Below are positions 18,064-28,070 of a stretch of DNA of 64,000 nt, in pieces (within the stretch, counting starts at the first letter, position 1; every line of letters begins with the position of its first letter). The position numbers and the translations under genes were made by a program. Below the pieces are notes generated by a model. It saw only the letters and a program-made list of their open reading frames with translations, had not been told where the DNA came from and searched no databases. The stretch lies in contig NZ_RQRS01000001.1 of assembly GCF_004335085.1 (NCBI RefSeq), positions 62,001 through 126,000 of the forward strand, in the 5' to 3' direction. Source of the DNA: Pedobacter nototheniae (GTDB taxonomy: Bacteria; Bacteroidota; Bacteroidia; Sphingobacteriales; Sphingobacteriaceae).

Positions 18064-18486
18064 TTATTCTCCCCAAGCGGTAATTATTAAATTTCTCGAT
18101 CCACCATAATTTCTGTGTTCGCAGAGGTAAATGCCCTGCCATATGCCTAAAGCAAGTTTACCGTTTCTTATTGGAATGGTAACAGAATTGCCCAGCAACG
18201 CCGCTTTTAAATGTGCCGGCATATCGTCAGATCCTTCATAATCATGTTCATAATCAGGATCGTTTTCTGGAACAGCCTTATTAAAAAACATTTCAAAATC
18301 GATCCTTACGGTTGGGTCAGCATTTTCATTAATGGTAAGCGAGGCTGAAGTATGCTGAATAAAAACTTGGCAGATACCGATTTTTAGGTCAGAAATTTGC
18401 GGTAAAACATTTTCTACTTCTTTGGTAATTAAGTGGAAACCTCTGCGTTTCTCATTTAGACTTAAAGCTTGTTGGTACATTTTCAT
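18064..18486 (-). CDS. YjbQ/UPF0047 family protein (secondary thiamine-phosphate synthase enzyme)
   Basis: This 140-residue cytoplasmic protein has the family signature FIQHTSASLTINENADP and the late IPIRNGKLALGIWQGIYLCEHR segment. Members form trimers, and some have weak thiamine-phosphate synthase activity; the true role is not settled. Its ATG overlaps the TGA of the upstream regulator gene by 4 bp (ATGA), so it is translationally coupled to the sensor/regulator. That pairing is odd for a metabolic protein. A second ATG lies two codons in. Confidence 0.88.
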   Translation of the reverse strand: MKMYQQALSLNEKRRGFHLITKEVENVLPQISDLKIGICQVFIQHTSASLTINENADPTVRIDFEMFFNKAVPENDPDYEHDYEGSDDMPAHLKAALLGNSVTIPIRNGKLALGIWQGIYLCEHRNYGGSRNLIITAWGE

Positions 18487-21400
18487 CTATTTTCCTCCTG
18501 CGCAAATTCACTTGGCGTTTTGCCAAAATACTTTTTAAATTCTAAACTAAAATATTTTCGATCATTAAAGCCAACGCTGTATGCAATTTCAGAAATGTTG
18601 CCTTGATTAAGTTTAAGCAATTGAGCAGCCTTTTTTAAGCGAATGGATTTTATAAAATCATTTACTGAAAAATCAGTAAGTGCCCTGATTTTTTTGTATA
18701 AAACGGGTTGGCTCATACCAATTTCTGTAGCTAAGGTAGGCACATCAAAATCAGGATCGGTGATGCGATCTTCTATAATTGAAATAATTTTATTTAAAAA
18801 ATTCTCTTCAGTAGTATTAATAATCAGGTTTTTAGGCTCTAGCTTAACCACATGTGCAAATTTCTTCTTTATGGTTTCTCTGGCGCTTAAAAGGTTAGTA
18901 ATGTTAAGCTCTAAAATCCTTAAATTAAAAGGTTTCATAATGTAAGCATCTGCACCGTTTTCAAAGCCATTAATTTGATGCACATAAGCCGATCTTGCCG
19001 TTAATAATATAACAGGAATGTGGCTCGTTCTTTCATCTGTTTTTAATCTTCTGCACAGTTCAAGGCCATCCATATTTGGCATCATTACATCACTGATAAT
19101 CAAATCGGGGATGTTTTCTGTAGCATTTTCCCAACCTTTTAAGCCATCTTCACTTTCATAAACGGTATAACTATCGTTTAGGGAGTTTTTAATAAAATTT
19201 CTAACCTCCGCATTGTCTTCAACTAATAAAATGCTGTAATTCTTCTTTTCAACTGTTTTAATAGAGGGTTCTTCGGGTAAATGAGTGGTGCTTTCAATTT
19301 CAGGAGTTTTTACCTTATAGTTTGCAGCATCATCATAATAAAGGTAATCTTCCATAAAATCTGAAGATTTAAAATGATCTTTACCAGTTTTTAAACAAAT
19401 GGTGAAGCAAGTAAAACCTGGCTCATTATTTTGTTGTGGCTTACTTTCAAAGGAAATATTGCCTTTATGAAGTTCTGTAATGCTTTTAGAAAAAGATAAG
19501 CCTAAGCCTGTTCCAATGTTTTCATTAGGATTAGCTTGATAGAAATTATTAAATAAATTAGCCTGATTTTCTAGCGGAATTCCTTTTCCATTATCACAAA
19601 TTTGAATGTTTACATCGTTTTTATCCAAACTGATTTTGAGGCTGATTTTGCCACCCTTTAGCGTAAATTTAAAAGCATTTGAAAGGATATTGAAAAATAC
19701 TTTTTCCAGTTGAATTTTGTCGAAATAAATTTTTATCTCCTCACTTTCAGTTTCAAAAGTATAGCTAATATTATTGCTGAGAGCCATATTTTGGAAAGCG
19801 AGAAAAATCTCCTTACAAAACTTAACTAAATTACCTGGACTTACCTGTAAAGTCATTTTTCCGCTTTCGGCCTTTCTAAAATCCAATAATTCAGTAACAA
19901 GATTCATTAATCTATCAGCATTGTTTTTAATTGGCTGTAATTGTTTAGCTAGCTGCGGATTATACTGGTTCTGCTCAATAATGTTATCTAGTGGCCCAAC
20001 AATTAAAGTTAATGGCGTTCTAATTTCGTGAGAAATATTAGTGAAAAATTCTAGTTTATGCTCGTTAATTTCTTTTTCCTTTTTTAGTACCGCCCGAATC
20101 AATAAATAGCGTACACCTAAAATTAGAATGCCTGCAACAATACCAAAATAAATTAAATAGGCCCACCAAGTTTTATAAAATGGAGGGAGAATCTTTATAC
20201 TGATTTCTGTTGGCTTTTCAGCCCAAAAACCATCGTTATTGCTTCCTTTAACTAATAATTTGTAATCGCCAGGCGATAAATTGGTATAACTGGCTGTTGG
20301 TGTATTTACGTAATTCCAATTTTTTTCAAAGCCAATTAATTTATAGGCATAAGTGTTTTTGTCGGATTTAATAAAATTTAGAACCGTAAAATCAACCGAA
20401 AATACATTTTGATCAGATTTGAAAGTTATGTTATTCAGGTTACTAATATTGGTTTTTAACAAACCATCTTCTGCATTTAGTTTTACAGGTTTATTAAACA
20501 ATTTAAGCTCTGTGAATATTGCACTTCTGGCAACTTTATTTTCTTTTATCTCCTTAGGGAAAAAGCTCACAAAACCACTTAAACCACCAAAAAAGAATTC
20601 TCCATTACTATCTTTTAATATCGATTTGTAATTAAACTCATTTCCTGGTAAGCCATCCTTAATATTAAAGGTTTTAAAAGATTTTAATGCCGGATTGTAT
20701 TTGCATAGCCCATTATCCGTGCTAATCCAAAAATTGTGGGCGTCATCTTCCAGTATTCCTACAATATTATTGCTTGGTAAACCATCTTTTTCTGTAATTA
20801 CTCCAACTTTACGATTTTTGGCATCTAATTTATAAATCCCACTGCGTAGTGTGCCGAGCCAAATAAACCCTTGCTTATCTTCAGTAATACAGCTAATATT
20901 GCTATAGGGTAGCGAGCTAAAATGGGCAGAGTTTCCTTGCAAAATGTATAAACCTGAATTGGTAGCAACGAAAAGCCTTCGCCTTGAATCTTCAAAAATA
21001 TAAAAGACGGCATCAGATAACCCATTAATTTTTTTTCTGAAAAATTTGCCTGTTTTGGTATCAAATAAATTTAAACCATTGCTTGTCCCAATCCAAAAAC
21101 GATCATAACTATCTTCAAAAATACTCGATATTTCTGCGTCAGAGCTAATACTAAAGGCATCATTTGGTTTGTTTGTAAACCGAATAAAGTTATTGCTTTC
21201 CGGAACATACAGGTTAAGTCCGCCCAGGTGTGTGCCTACCCAAATTCTATTCTTTTTATCTTTAAAAACTGATTTAACAAGGTTAGAACTTAAGCTTTTA
21301 GGGTTGTTAGGATTATATTTATAGTGGGTATATGTGTTTTTGTTACGGTCAAAATAATTCAAACCCTCACCTTCAGTTCCAATCCATAGGTTATGGTTTG

Positions 21401-22523
21401 TATCTTCAGTAATGGAACTTATAACATTACTGCTAAGGCCATTTTTAGCACTTTTATATATTTTAAACGGTGTATAATTTGGGTAAATCATATTAATACC
21501 GCCATAATAGGTGCCAACCCAAATAATGCCCTGTCTATCCTGAAAAATATCATAAACAGAATTCTGACTTAGGCTGCCCTTATTATCGGGTTCGTTTTGT
21601 AAAATACTGAAAGTTTTTGTTTGCGGGTTATAAATGCTAATCCCATGTAAAGTACCAATCCAGAGTTTCCCTTCTTCATCCAAAAGTATTTTTCTGATGT
21701 TGTTACTGCTTATTCCGTTCACATTTAAACTTGAATATTTAAACGTAGTAAAAACTCCGGTTTGCAAATCCAACTTATTTAAGCCAGTTTGTTTAGTGCC
21801 TATCCAAAGGTTATTTTCCTTATCCTCAACAATACTGGTTACATGGTTATCGTTTACCAGGTTAATTTGATCGCTAAATGTTTTAAAATATTGATAGCTC
21901 GTTTTGCCGTTTTTTATTTTGATTTTCACCAAGCCCATACCCGTTCCAATCCAAATATTGCCATCATGATCTTGAGCAATGGCAAAAACTTCATTGTTAG
22001 ATTTTTCTGAAGTTAAAAAATGCTGAAAATGATACTTAGCCTTATTAATTAATAGATTTAGACCATTACCGGTACCAATCCAGATTCTATTTTCACGATC
22101 TTCAAAAAGGCAGTTTATTTTTGAGCTCGATAAGCTTTGAGGCTTTTTTTTATCACGAATAATGTGGTCGAAATTATCCTGTTCCTCATTGTACTTATTT
22201 ATTCCCCACGGAGAACCAATCCATAAGGAGCCATCCTTAGCAGACAGAATAGAAGATAAAGATTCAGAATTAATTAAGCTTGAAGGATCATTATCATCAT
22301 GTTTATAAATTTTGAAACTTCTGGAATCGTACTTATTTAAGCCGAAACGTGTACCGAACCACAAAAAACCTCTCGCATCTTGAGTAATAGAAAGTACAGA
22401 ACTCTGCGAAAGCCCATGCTCAACATTTAAGTGTTTAAAGGCACTATTGTTTTGTGCAAAAATAGCAAAAGAATGAAACAACAGTAAAATTGTAAATAGG
22501 TGTTTCGTGTTAAAACATTGCAT
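18483..22523 (-). CDS. Hybrid two-component system regulator (periplasmic sensor, kinase, receiver, AraC output in one chain)
   Basis: This 1346-residue protein spans the inner membrane and controls the adjacent locus. In order: signal peptide; about fourteen reg_prop (ligand-binding propeller) repeats with WIGT-type cores to about residue 650; Y_Y_Y domain; membrane helix near 780 (YLIYFGIVAGILILGV); histidine kinase with FFTNISHEIRTPLT; ATPase GTGLGLS; receiver with ILLVEDNAEV and SDVMMPNMDG; and an AraC/XylS domain at the C-terminus. The chosen ATG gives a good signal peptide; a TTG lies 45 nt upstream. It is divergent from susC, as usual for such regulators. The ligand is probably an oligosaccharide of the polymer. 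Confidence 0.95.
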   Translation of the reverse strand: MQCFNTKHLFTILLLFHSFAIFAQNNSAFKHLNVEHGLSQSSVLSITQDARGFLWFGTRFGLNKYDSRSFKIYKHDDNDPSSLINSESLSSILSAKDGSLWIGSPWGINKYNEEQDNFDHIIRDKKKPQSLSSSKINCLFEDRENRIWIGTGNGLNLLINKAKYHFQHFLTSEKSNNEVFAIAQDHDGNIWIGTGMGLVKIKIKNGKTSYQYFKTFSDQINLVNDNHVTSIVEDKENNLWIGTKQTGLNKLDLQTGVFTTFKYSSLNVNGISSNNIRKILLDEEGKLWIGTLHGISIYNPQTKTFSILQNEPDNKGSLSQNSVYDIFQDRQGIIWVGTYYGGINMIYPNYTPFKIYKSAKNGLSSNVISSITEDTNHNLWIGTEGEGLNYFDRNKNTYTHYKYNPNNPKSLSSNLVKSVFKDKKNRIWVGTHLGGLNLYVPESNNFIRFTNKPNDAFSISSDAEISSIFEDSYDRFWIGTSNGLNLFDTKTGKFFRKKINGLSDAVFYIFEDSRRRLFVATNSGLYILQGNSAHFSSLPYSNISCITEDKQGFIWLGTLRSGIYKLDAKNRKVGVITEKDGLPSNNIVGILEDDAHNFWISTDNGLCKYNPALKSFKTFNIKDGLPGNEFNYKSILKDSNGEFFFGGLSGFVSFFPKEIKENKVARSAIFTELKLFNKPVKLNAEDGLLKTNISNLNNITFKSDQNVFSVDFTVLNFIKSDKNTYAYKLIGFEKNWNYVNTPTASYTNLSPGDYKLLVKGSNNDGFWAEKPTEISIKILPPFYKTWWAYLIYFGIVAGILILGVRYLLIRAVLKKEKEINEHKLEFFTNISHEIRTPLTLIVGPLDNIIEQNQYNPQLAKQLQPIKNNADRLMNLVTELLDFRKAESGKMTLQVSPGNLVKFCKEIFLAFQNMALSNNISYTFETESEEIKIYFDKIQLEKVFFNILSNAFKFTLKGGKISLKISLDKNDVNIQICDNGKGIPLENQANLFNNFYQANPNENIGTGLGLSFSKSITELHKGNISFESKPQQNNEPGFTCFTICLKTGKDHFKSSDFMEDYLYYDDAANYKVKTPEIESTTHLPEEPSIKTVEKKNYSILLVEDNAEVRNFIKNSLNDSYTVYESEDGLKGWENATENIPDLIISDVMMPNMDGLELCRRLKTDERTSHIPVILLTARSAYVHQINGFENGADAYIMKPFNLRILELNITNLLSARETIKKKFAHVVKLEPKNLIINTTEENFLNKIISIIEDRITDPDFDVPTLATEIGMSQPVLYKKIRALTDFSVNDFIKSIRLKKAAQLLKLNQGNISEIAYSVGFNDRKYFSLEFKKYFGKTPSEFAQEENR

Positions 22524-22889
22524 GGGATGATTAATGTTTAGGGCAATAAAAATACGATAAAGTTTCAATTTCGGTTAGAAAGAGCTTCGCTAATATCAAG
22601 CAAAGAAATTGTTTTATAAAAAATGTGCGATAATTTATTTCGATCGAAATATAGCCCTTTAAGTATTAATGAAGAGTAAAAGATAAGATTTTACCCCTAT
22701 TTGTTATGGATTTTACCCCCTCTGCCTTAAAATAAACCAACAAATTTGGAATAGTTAATATTCTAAAAAATGCTTGATGAGAAGCTTAAAGAATCACTAA
22801 CTCCAGTTTAAGTCAATTTTTAGCTTAAACACTTTTATAATGTTTTTCCTTACTAACCAATTTAATAAAACAATATAAAACCAAACAAG
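22524..22889. promoter_or_regulatory. Divergent intergenic region between sensor/regulator and susC
   Basis: This AT-rich region of about 366 bp must hold the promoters of both the regulator and the SusC operon. No coding frame or strong hairpin is seen. A TATAATGTTTTTC stretch at about 22835 is a weak candidate for a -7 region of the susC transcript. The AraC-domain binding site is not recognisable by eye. Confidence 0.4.
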
Positions 22890-25800
22890 ATGGATAAACT
22901 TTACAATGATTTCCAATTAAAACATAATTGGCGCATTTGTGGCAGCAGTCTGCTTAAACTATTTGCCCTATTTATGTTCATTAACCTTATGGCAATTACT
23001 GCCTTTGGTCAATCTATTAAAATTTCAGGTACCGTAAAAGATGCATCAGGCGGGCCACTACCAGGTGTAAGTGTTACTGTTAAAGGCACTTCTACAGCAG
23101 TGGTAACCGGGGGCGATGGTAAATACACTATTGCTGTACCATCCGCCCAAAATAGATTAGTATTTAGCTACATCGGTTACGATATTAAAGAAATAGCTGC
23201 TGGTAACTCCACAACATTAAACATTGTTTTGCAAGAGCAAAATAACAGCTTAAACGATGTTGTTGTAGTTGGTTATGGTGTACAAAAAAAGGTTAATGTT
23301 ATCGGGTCTGTATCTACAATTGATGCAAAAGCAATTGAAAATAGACCTGTAACCAATTTATCATCTTCTTTAAGCGGTTTAAGCTCTGGTGTATTTGTTC
23401 GTCAAACTTCAGGCAAGCCTGGTTCTGATGGGGCCACAATAAGGATTAGAGGTACAGGAACATTAAATAGTAACAATGCGCTGGTAGTTGTTGATGGGAT
23501 TATTGGATCAATGGATGCCGTAAATCCAAATGATGTAGAAAGTGTATCTGTATTAAAAGATGCTGCTGCTGGTTCTATTTATGGTTCCTTAGCGGCAAAT
23601 GGTGTAATATTAATTACCACTAAAAAAGGAAATTCAGGAAAGGTAGCAATAACTTATAGTGGTTTGGCATCAATTGCACGACCAGCAAATTTGCCAACTT
23701 TTGTTTCAGATTATATTACACACATGAATTTGGTTAATGAGGGTTACCGCAATTTAGGGCAAAATCCTATCTATACAGATGCTACCATTGCACAATGGGC
23801 GGCGGCAAACGCTAATCCTGATGGACTTACACCACAAGGTGTACCAAATTATATTGCTTATCCTAATACCAATTGGGGTGATGTAATTTTTGAAAACAAT
23901 GTAGTACAGCAACATAATATCTCTTTAAACGGAGGTTCAGAAAATACAAAGTATTTGTTATCAGCTATGTATTTAAACAATCCGGGTACTATGGCTAATA
24001 CAGGTTCTGATAAATACAGTTTGCGTATTAACCTTGAATCTAAAGTGGCTAAATTTTTAACGGTAGGAACACAAACTTTTGCTTCATTGCAAACAGTTGG
24101 TTTAGCAAATACCGATAATGCTTTTAATTTTTTACGTCAAACTACGCCAGGTGTATATCCAGTTTGGGATGGTAAATATGGTTTTCCAGCTGCGGCAGAA
24201 GAATCATCGACCGCAAATAACATATCTTCTTATTTATACAGCACAGGTGGTGATGATAGGGAAACACGAATTAATACAACCGTTTTTGCAAGATTTGATA
24301 TTTTAAAAGGCTTAAATTTTGAAACCAGATTTAACTATCAAACCCGCCAGGAAGAGTTTAATACACATAGCATTACCAATGAGCGCTGGAACTTTGCCAC
24401 CAATACTTTAAAAACTGCTAAAACCACTCCTGATCAGCTAAGTACAAGCTATGGTTTTAACAAAAACTATGGTATGACCATTGATAATATTTTAAAATAC
24501 AATACAACGATAGCTAAAGACCATGAAATTAGCGCATTGGCGGGTTACAATCAATATTATTACAACTATTACAATTTTGGAGCAACTAAAAAAGGTTTAA
24601 TTGATGAAACCATAACAACTCTTAATTCAGCAACCGCTGTAACATCGGCATCAGGTGGGGAGTATGATTATGCAATGCGATCTGTTTTCGGACGTTTAAA
24701 TTATGCTTATAAAAGTAAATACCTTTTAGAAGGTGTATTTAGATACGATGGATCTTCAAAATTTGCTGAAAGCCGTCGTTGGGGCTTTTTCCCTGCATTC
24801 TCTGCAGGATGGCGTATCTCTCAAGAATCTTTTATGAGTGGATTAAATGATTATATCGGCAACCTAAAGCTTCGTGCATCATGGGGTAAAACAGGTAATA
24901 ATGTAATGAATCCTGACCCATCTTTAGGTAACTATGATTATCAGGCACTTTATGCATCAACTAACTATTCTTATAATGGTATTCAATCCAATGGTTTAGT
25001 ATCAAATAAGTTTGCTAATCCATTTTTAGTTTGGGAAACCACAACAACCAGTAATATTGGTTTAGATGGTAATTTGTTTCATGGCAAAATGAATTTCGAA
25101 ATTGATTTATACAGAAAATATACCAGCGGAATTTTATTTACTCCAACCATTCCACTAACTACAGGAACGGCTATAGCAGCAACCCAAAATATTGCAGAAG
25201 TATCAAACAAAGGTTTAGAAGTTACTGTAGGCTATAATGGTAAACTTGGAGATTTTAAATATGGCGTTTCAGGTAATTTTGCTTATAATTTTAACCGCGT
25301 AACTAAATATAAAGGTACTTACCAGGCCGGTTATACAACTGATGCATTAGGCAACAGGGTTTACAAATCTAATTTAGGTAGTGTTTCAAGTGGTGGCACA
25401 AACCGCGTTTTAGAGGGACACGAAATTAATGAGTATTACCTTCAAAAGGTTTACAAAGGCGATGGAAATTATTTTACCGATGGTAAAGTAAACATTAATG
25501 GTGGGCCGAAAGATGGTATGATTCGTACTCCGGATGATATGGCGTGGTTAAATGCTATGATTGCTGCCGGCTATACTTTTCAACCATCTGGTGGTGTAGG
25601 TAAAACCAAAATTTATTATGGTGATTTAATTTATGCAGATAACAATGGCGATGGACTTTATGGTAATGATGGTGATGCGCAGTTTGTAAATAAATCTTCC
25701 ACACCGAGGTTTAATTACGGTTTCAGCATGAATTTATCTTACAAAAACATCGATATTTCCATGTTATGGTCTGGTAGTGCAGGCATGTGGTATTACTGGA

Positions 25801-26207
25801 ATTCAACAGGCTACAACAATTCAATTGTATCCTTGGGTAATGCGGTAAGTACCTTAATTGCCAACGATCATTATTACTACAATGATGCAAATCCAAACGA
25901 TCCGGCTAATAATATTACGGCTAAATACCCAAGATTAAAAAATACAACAGATGGACAGAATGCTGGTGTAGCCAGTGATTTCTATTTGTATAACGCTTCT
26001 TATTTAAAGTTAAAAAACCTACAGATTGGTTATACGCTGCCAGAAAAAATTTCTAAAAAGGCAGCGATGAGTAGAGCAAGAATTTTTCTATCAGGAGAAA
26101 ACTTGTTCACCATTACAAACTATCCAGGCTTAGATCCAGAAATTGGATCAGGTGTATCTTATCCAACTATGCGCCAGTATTCTTTAGGTTTAAATGTTAC
26201 TTTTTAA
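22890..26207 (+). CDS. SusC-like TonB-dependent outer-membrane transporter
   Basis: This full-length 1105-residue transporter moves oligosaccharides across the outer membrane with the following SusD. It has a signal region (about residues 20-42), a carboxypeptidase-regulatory-like domain (ISGTVKDASGGPLPGVSVTVKG, about 46-125), the TonB-box region SLNDVVVVGYGVQ near 120-135, a plug domain with GIIGSMDAVNPNDVESV-type segments, then the 22-strand barrel ending GLNVTF. It is divergent from its sensor and runs into susD after 10 bp. Downstream lyase and KduI/KduD genes suggest a uronate-containing cargo. There is no N-terminal anti-sigma-binding extension. Confidence 0.95.
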   Translation: MDKLYNDFQLKHNWRICGSSLLKLFALFMFINLMAITAFGQSIKISGTVKDASGGPLPGVSVTVKGTSTAVVTGGDGKYTIAVPSAQNRLVFSYIGYDIKEIAAGNSTTLNIVLQEQNNSLNDVVVVGYGVQKKVNVIGSVSTIDAKAIENRPVTNLSSSLSGLSSGVFVRQTSGKPGSDGATIRIRGTGTLNSNNALVVVDGIIGSMDAVNPNDVESVSVLKDAAAGSIYGSLAANGVILITTKKGNSGKVAITYSGLASIARPANLPTFVSDYITHMNLVNEGYRNLGQNPIYTDATIAQWAAANANPDGLTPQGVPNYIAYPNTNWGDVIFENNVVQQHNISLNGGSENTKYLLSAMYLNNPGTMANTGSDKYSLRINLESKVAKFLTVGTQTFASLQTVGLANTDNAFNFLRQTTPGVYPVWDGKYGFPAAAEESSTANNISSYLYSTGGDDRETRINTTVFARFDILKGLNFETRFNYQTRQEEFNTHSITNERWNFATNTLKTAKTTPDQLSTSYGFNKNYGMTIDNILKYNTTIAKDHEISALAGYNQYYYNYYNFGATKKGLIDETITTLNSATAVTSASGGEYDYAMRSVFGRLNYAYKSKYLLEGVFRYDGSSKFAESRRWGFFPAFSAGWRISQESFMSGLNDYIGNLKLRASWGKTGNNVMNPDPSLGNYDYQALYASTNYSYNGIQSNGLVSNKFANPFLVWETTTTSNIGLDGNLFHGKMNFEIDLYRKYTSGILFTPTIPLTTGTAIAATQNIAEVSNKGLEVTVGYNGKLGDFKYGVSGNFAYNFNRVTKYKGTYQAGYTTDALGNRVYKSNLGSVSSGGTNRVLEGHEINEYYLQKVYKGDGNYFTDGKVNINGGPKDGMIRTPDDMAWLNAMIAAGYTFQPSGGVGKTKIYYGDLIYADNNGDGLYGNDGDAQFVNKSSTPRFNYGFSMNLSYKNIDISMLWSGSAGMWYYWNSTGYNNSIVSLGNAVSTLIANDHYYYNDANPNDPANNITAKYPRLKNTTDGQNAGVASDFYLYNASYLKLKNLQIGYTLPEKISKKAAMSRARIFLSGENLFTITNYPGLDPEIGSGVSYPTMRQYSLGLNVTF

Positions 26208-26217
26208 GAGATTTAAG

Positions 26218-27978
26218 ATGAAAAAGACTTTAATTATAATATTCACAATTGCTGTACTTACAGGTTGTAAAAAAGATTTATTAAATACTACACCGCCATC
26301 GCAAATTGCATCTGAAACGATGTGGACCAGTGATAATTTAACCGATCAGGGGATGACCGGGGTTTATGCTACCCTAAGATATGGTATGGCTACAGGAGGG
26401 GCTTCTGGTTTAGAACTTTATCAAATGGATTGTTTAGGTTTTACAGGGCAAACTTCGGGTGCAGAATCCTTACTTGCCGGAACAATAACCACTAGTAATT
26501 CCTACTTCAGTTCGCATTGGCAAAACCTTTACGAAGGGATTCAACGTGCAAATGATGCATTGAAAAATATTCCTGCAAAATCACCTTCGGTACCAGAGAA
26601 AAAAGCCAGATACATTGCTGAGGCTAAATTTTTAAGAGCTTATTTCTATTTACGATTGAACCAGTTGTATAAAGGTGTACCAATTTATTTGGAACCTTTT
26701 ACTGCAGATCAAGCTACAAAAGGTCGTTCAAGCGAAGCTGAAGTTTGGAGCCAGGTTATCAGTGATCTAACCGCTGCTATTGCCGAGCCAAATCTTCCTG
26801 ATCGCTACACCAGTGGAAACGGAAATTATGGTCACGCAACTAAAGGTGCTGCTTATGCATTACGCGGTAAAGCTTATATGTATACGCAGAAATGGGATTT
26901 AGCCGCTGCCGATTTTCAAAAAGTTAAAGATGCTGGTTACGGCCTATTTGCAAATTACAGCGCACTTTTTAAAACTGCTAATGAGCAATCTAATGAAATG
27001 ATTTTCTCTATTCAAAATATTGGCGTTACCGGATTTGGCTCAACAACACAGTTTTATTGTGGTACACGCTCTTCATTTGGCTCTTGCTGGAACACTTATC
27101 ACGTATCGCCAAACCTGGTTGATCTTTATGAAAATGCTGATGGATCTAAATTTAACTGGGATGCCGTTTTACCAGGATATTCGGCACTTTCTGTAGCAGA
27201 GCGAGAGGTTTACTTTTTAAGAAATAACCTAACAGCAGCAGAAATTACAGCGGCAACCACTAGAGGTGCAAAAATGAGCCTGTATTTGCCAACAGGAAAC
27301 GAAGCTCGAATTGCACAAGCTTATGCTAATCGCGATCCGCGTTTAGCTGCAAATGTAATTACACCTTATTCTACTTATGTTGGTGTATTTAACGGTGCCA
27401 ATGCAATAGTAACTTCAAGATGGCCATACCGTTCTGAAGCAGCAACAAACGGCGATTTACGTACCGATACGCAAAGCTTATTTTATTATTTATACCGTAA
27501 ATATGTTTATGAAGGTACAACAGAAACCCCTGCCAGAGATTACGGCCCAACCGATTTTGTATTAATTAGATATGCAGATGTGTTACTAATGTGGGCAGAA
27601 GCTTTAAACGAACAAGGGTTAACATCTGATGCAATGGCAAAGGTTAACGAAGTTAGAGCAAGAGCTGGTGCAGCATTATTGCAAGATGCAAATAGTTCAT
27701 TGCCAACATTTGTATCTGGTCAGGTAGATTTAAGAGAACGCATCCGTAATGAAAGAAGAGTGGAATTTCCAAATGAAGGCATCAACTTCTTCGACGAAAT
27801 GAGATGGAAAAGCTGGAAAGACAAAGTTTTTTATGCTGGTAACGGGGTAAAACAAATTTGGGGTAAAGTGGTGTACGCTTATTCATTTAAAGGCGATTAT
27901 TTATACAACTGGCCAGTACCAGCGGTAGAAATAGAAAGAAATCCAAACTTGGTGCAAACACCAGGCTGGGTAAATTAA
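26218..27978 (+). CDS. SusD/RagB-family outer-membrane glycan-binding lipoprotein
   Basis: This 586-residue surface lipoprotein is the partner of the preceding SusC. The ATG at 26218 gives a clean lipoprotein signal (MKKTLIIIFTIAVLTGCKKD, lipidated Cys17); the frame runs on upstream into susC but that has no use. The helical SusD core includes EAKFLRAYFYLRLNQLYKGVP, and the C-terminal signature is IRNERRVEFPNEGINFFDEMRW, ending in PGWVN. A stem-loop follows the stop codon. The glycan is inferred from the downstream lyase and hydrolases. Confidence 0.95.
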   Translation: MKKTLIIIFTIAVLTGCKKDLLNTTPPSQIASETMWTSDNLTDQGMTGVYATLRYGMATGGASGLELYQMDCLGFTGQTSGAESLLAGTITTSNSYFSSHWQNLYEGIQRANDALKNIPAKSPSVPEKKARYIAEAKFLRAYFYLRLNQLYKGVPIYLEPFTADQATKGRSSEAEVWSQVISDLTAAIAEPNLPDRYTSGNGNYGHATKGAAYALRGKAYMYTQKWDLAAADFQKVKDAGYGLFANYSALFKTANEQSNEMIFSIQNIGVTGFGSTTQFYCGTRSSFGSCWNTYHVSPNLVDLYENADGSKFNWDAVLPGYSALSVAEREVYFLRNNLTAAEITAATTRGAKMSLYLPTGNEARIAQAYANRDPRLAANVITPYSTYVGVFNGANAIVTSRWPYRSEAATNGDLRTDTQSLFYYLYRKYVYEGTTETPARDYGPTDFVLIRYADVLLMWAEALNEQGLTSDAMAKVNEVRARAGAALLQDANSSLPTFVSGQVDLRERIRNERRVEFPNEGINFFDEMRWKSWKDKVFYAGNGVKQIWGKVVYAYSFKGDYLYNWPVPAVEIERNPNLVQTPGWVN

Positions 27979-27995
27979 AATTTAGTTTAGTTGGT

Positions 27996-28027
27996 AAAGG
28001 TAAGCCACCATTGGTGGCTACCTTTTA
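27996..28027 (+). terminator. Hairpin after susD, likely terminator or attenuator
   Basis: A 13-bp stem with one bulged A (27996-28009 with 28013-28025) and a 3-nt loop is followed by a short T-rich stretch. Its place, right after susD and before the enzymes, matches the hairpin at 3469-3512 in the first locus. Confidence 0.6.
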
Positions 28028-28070
28028 TTAAATTTAAAGATTTATTAAGAAAATCTTTTTAACCAAAATT

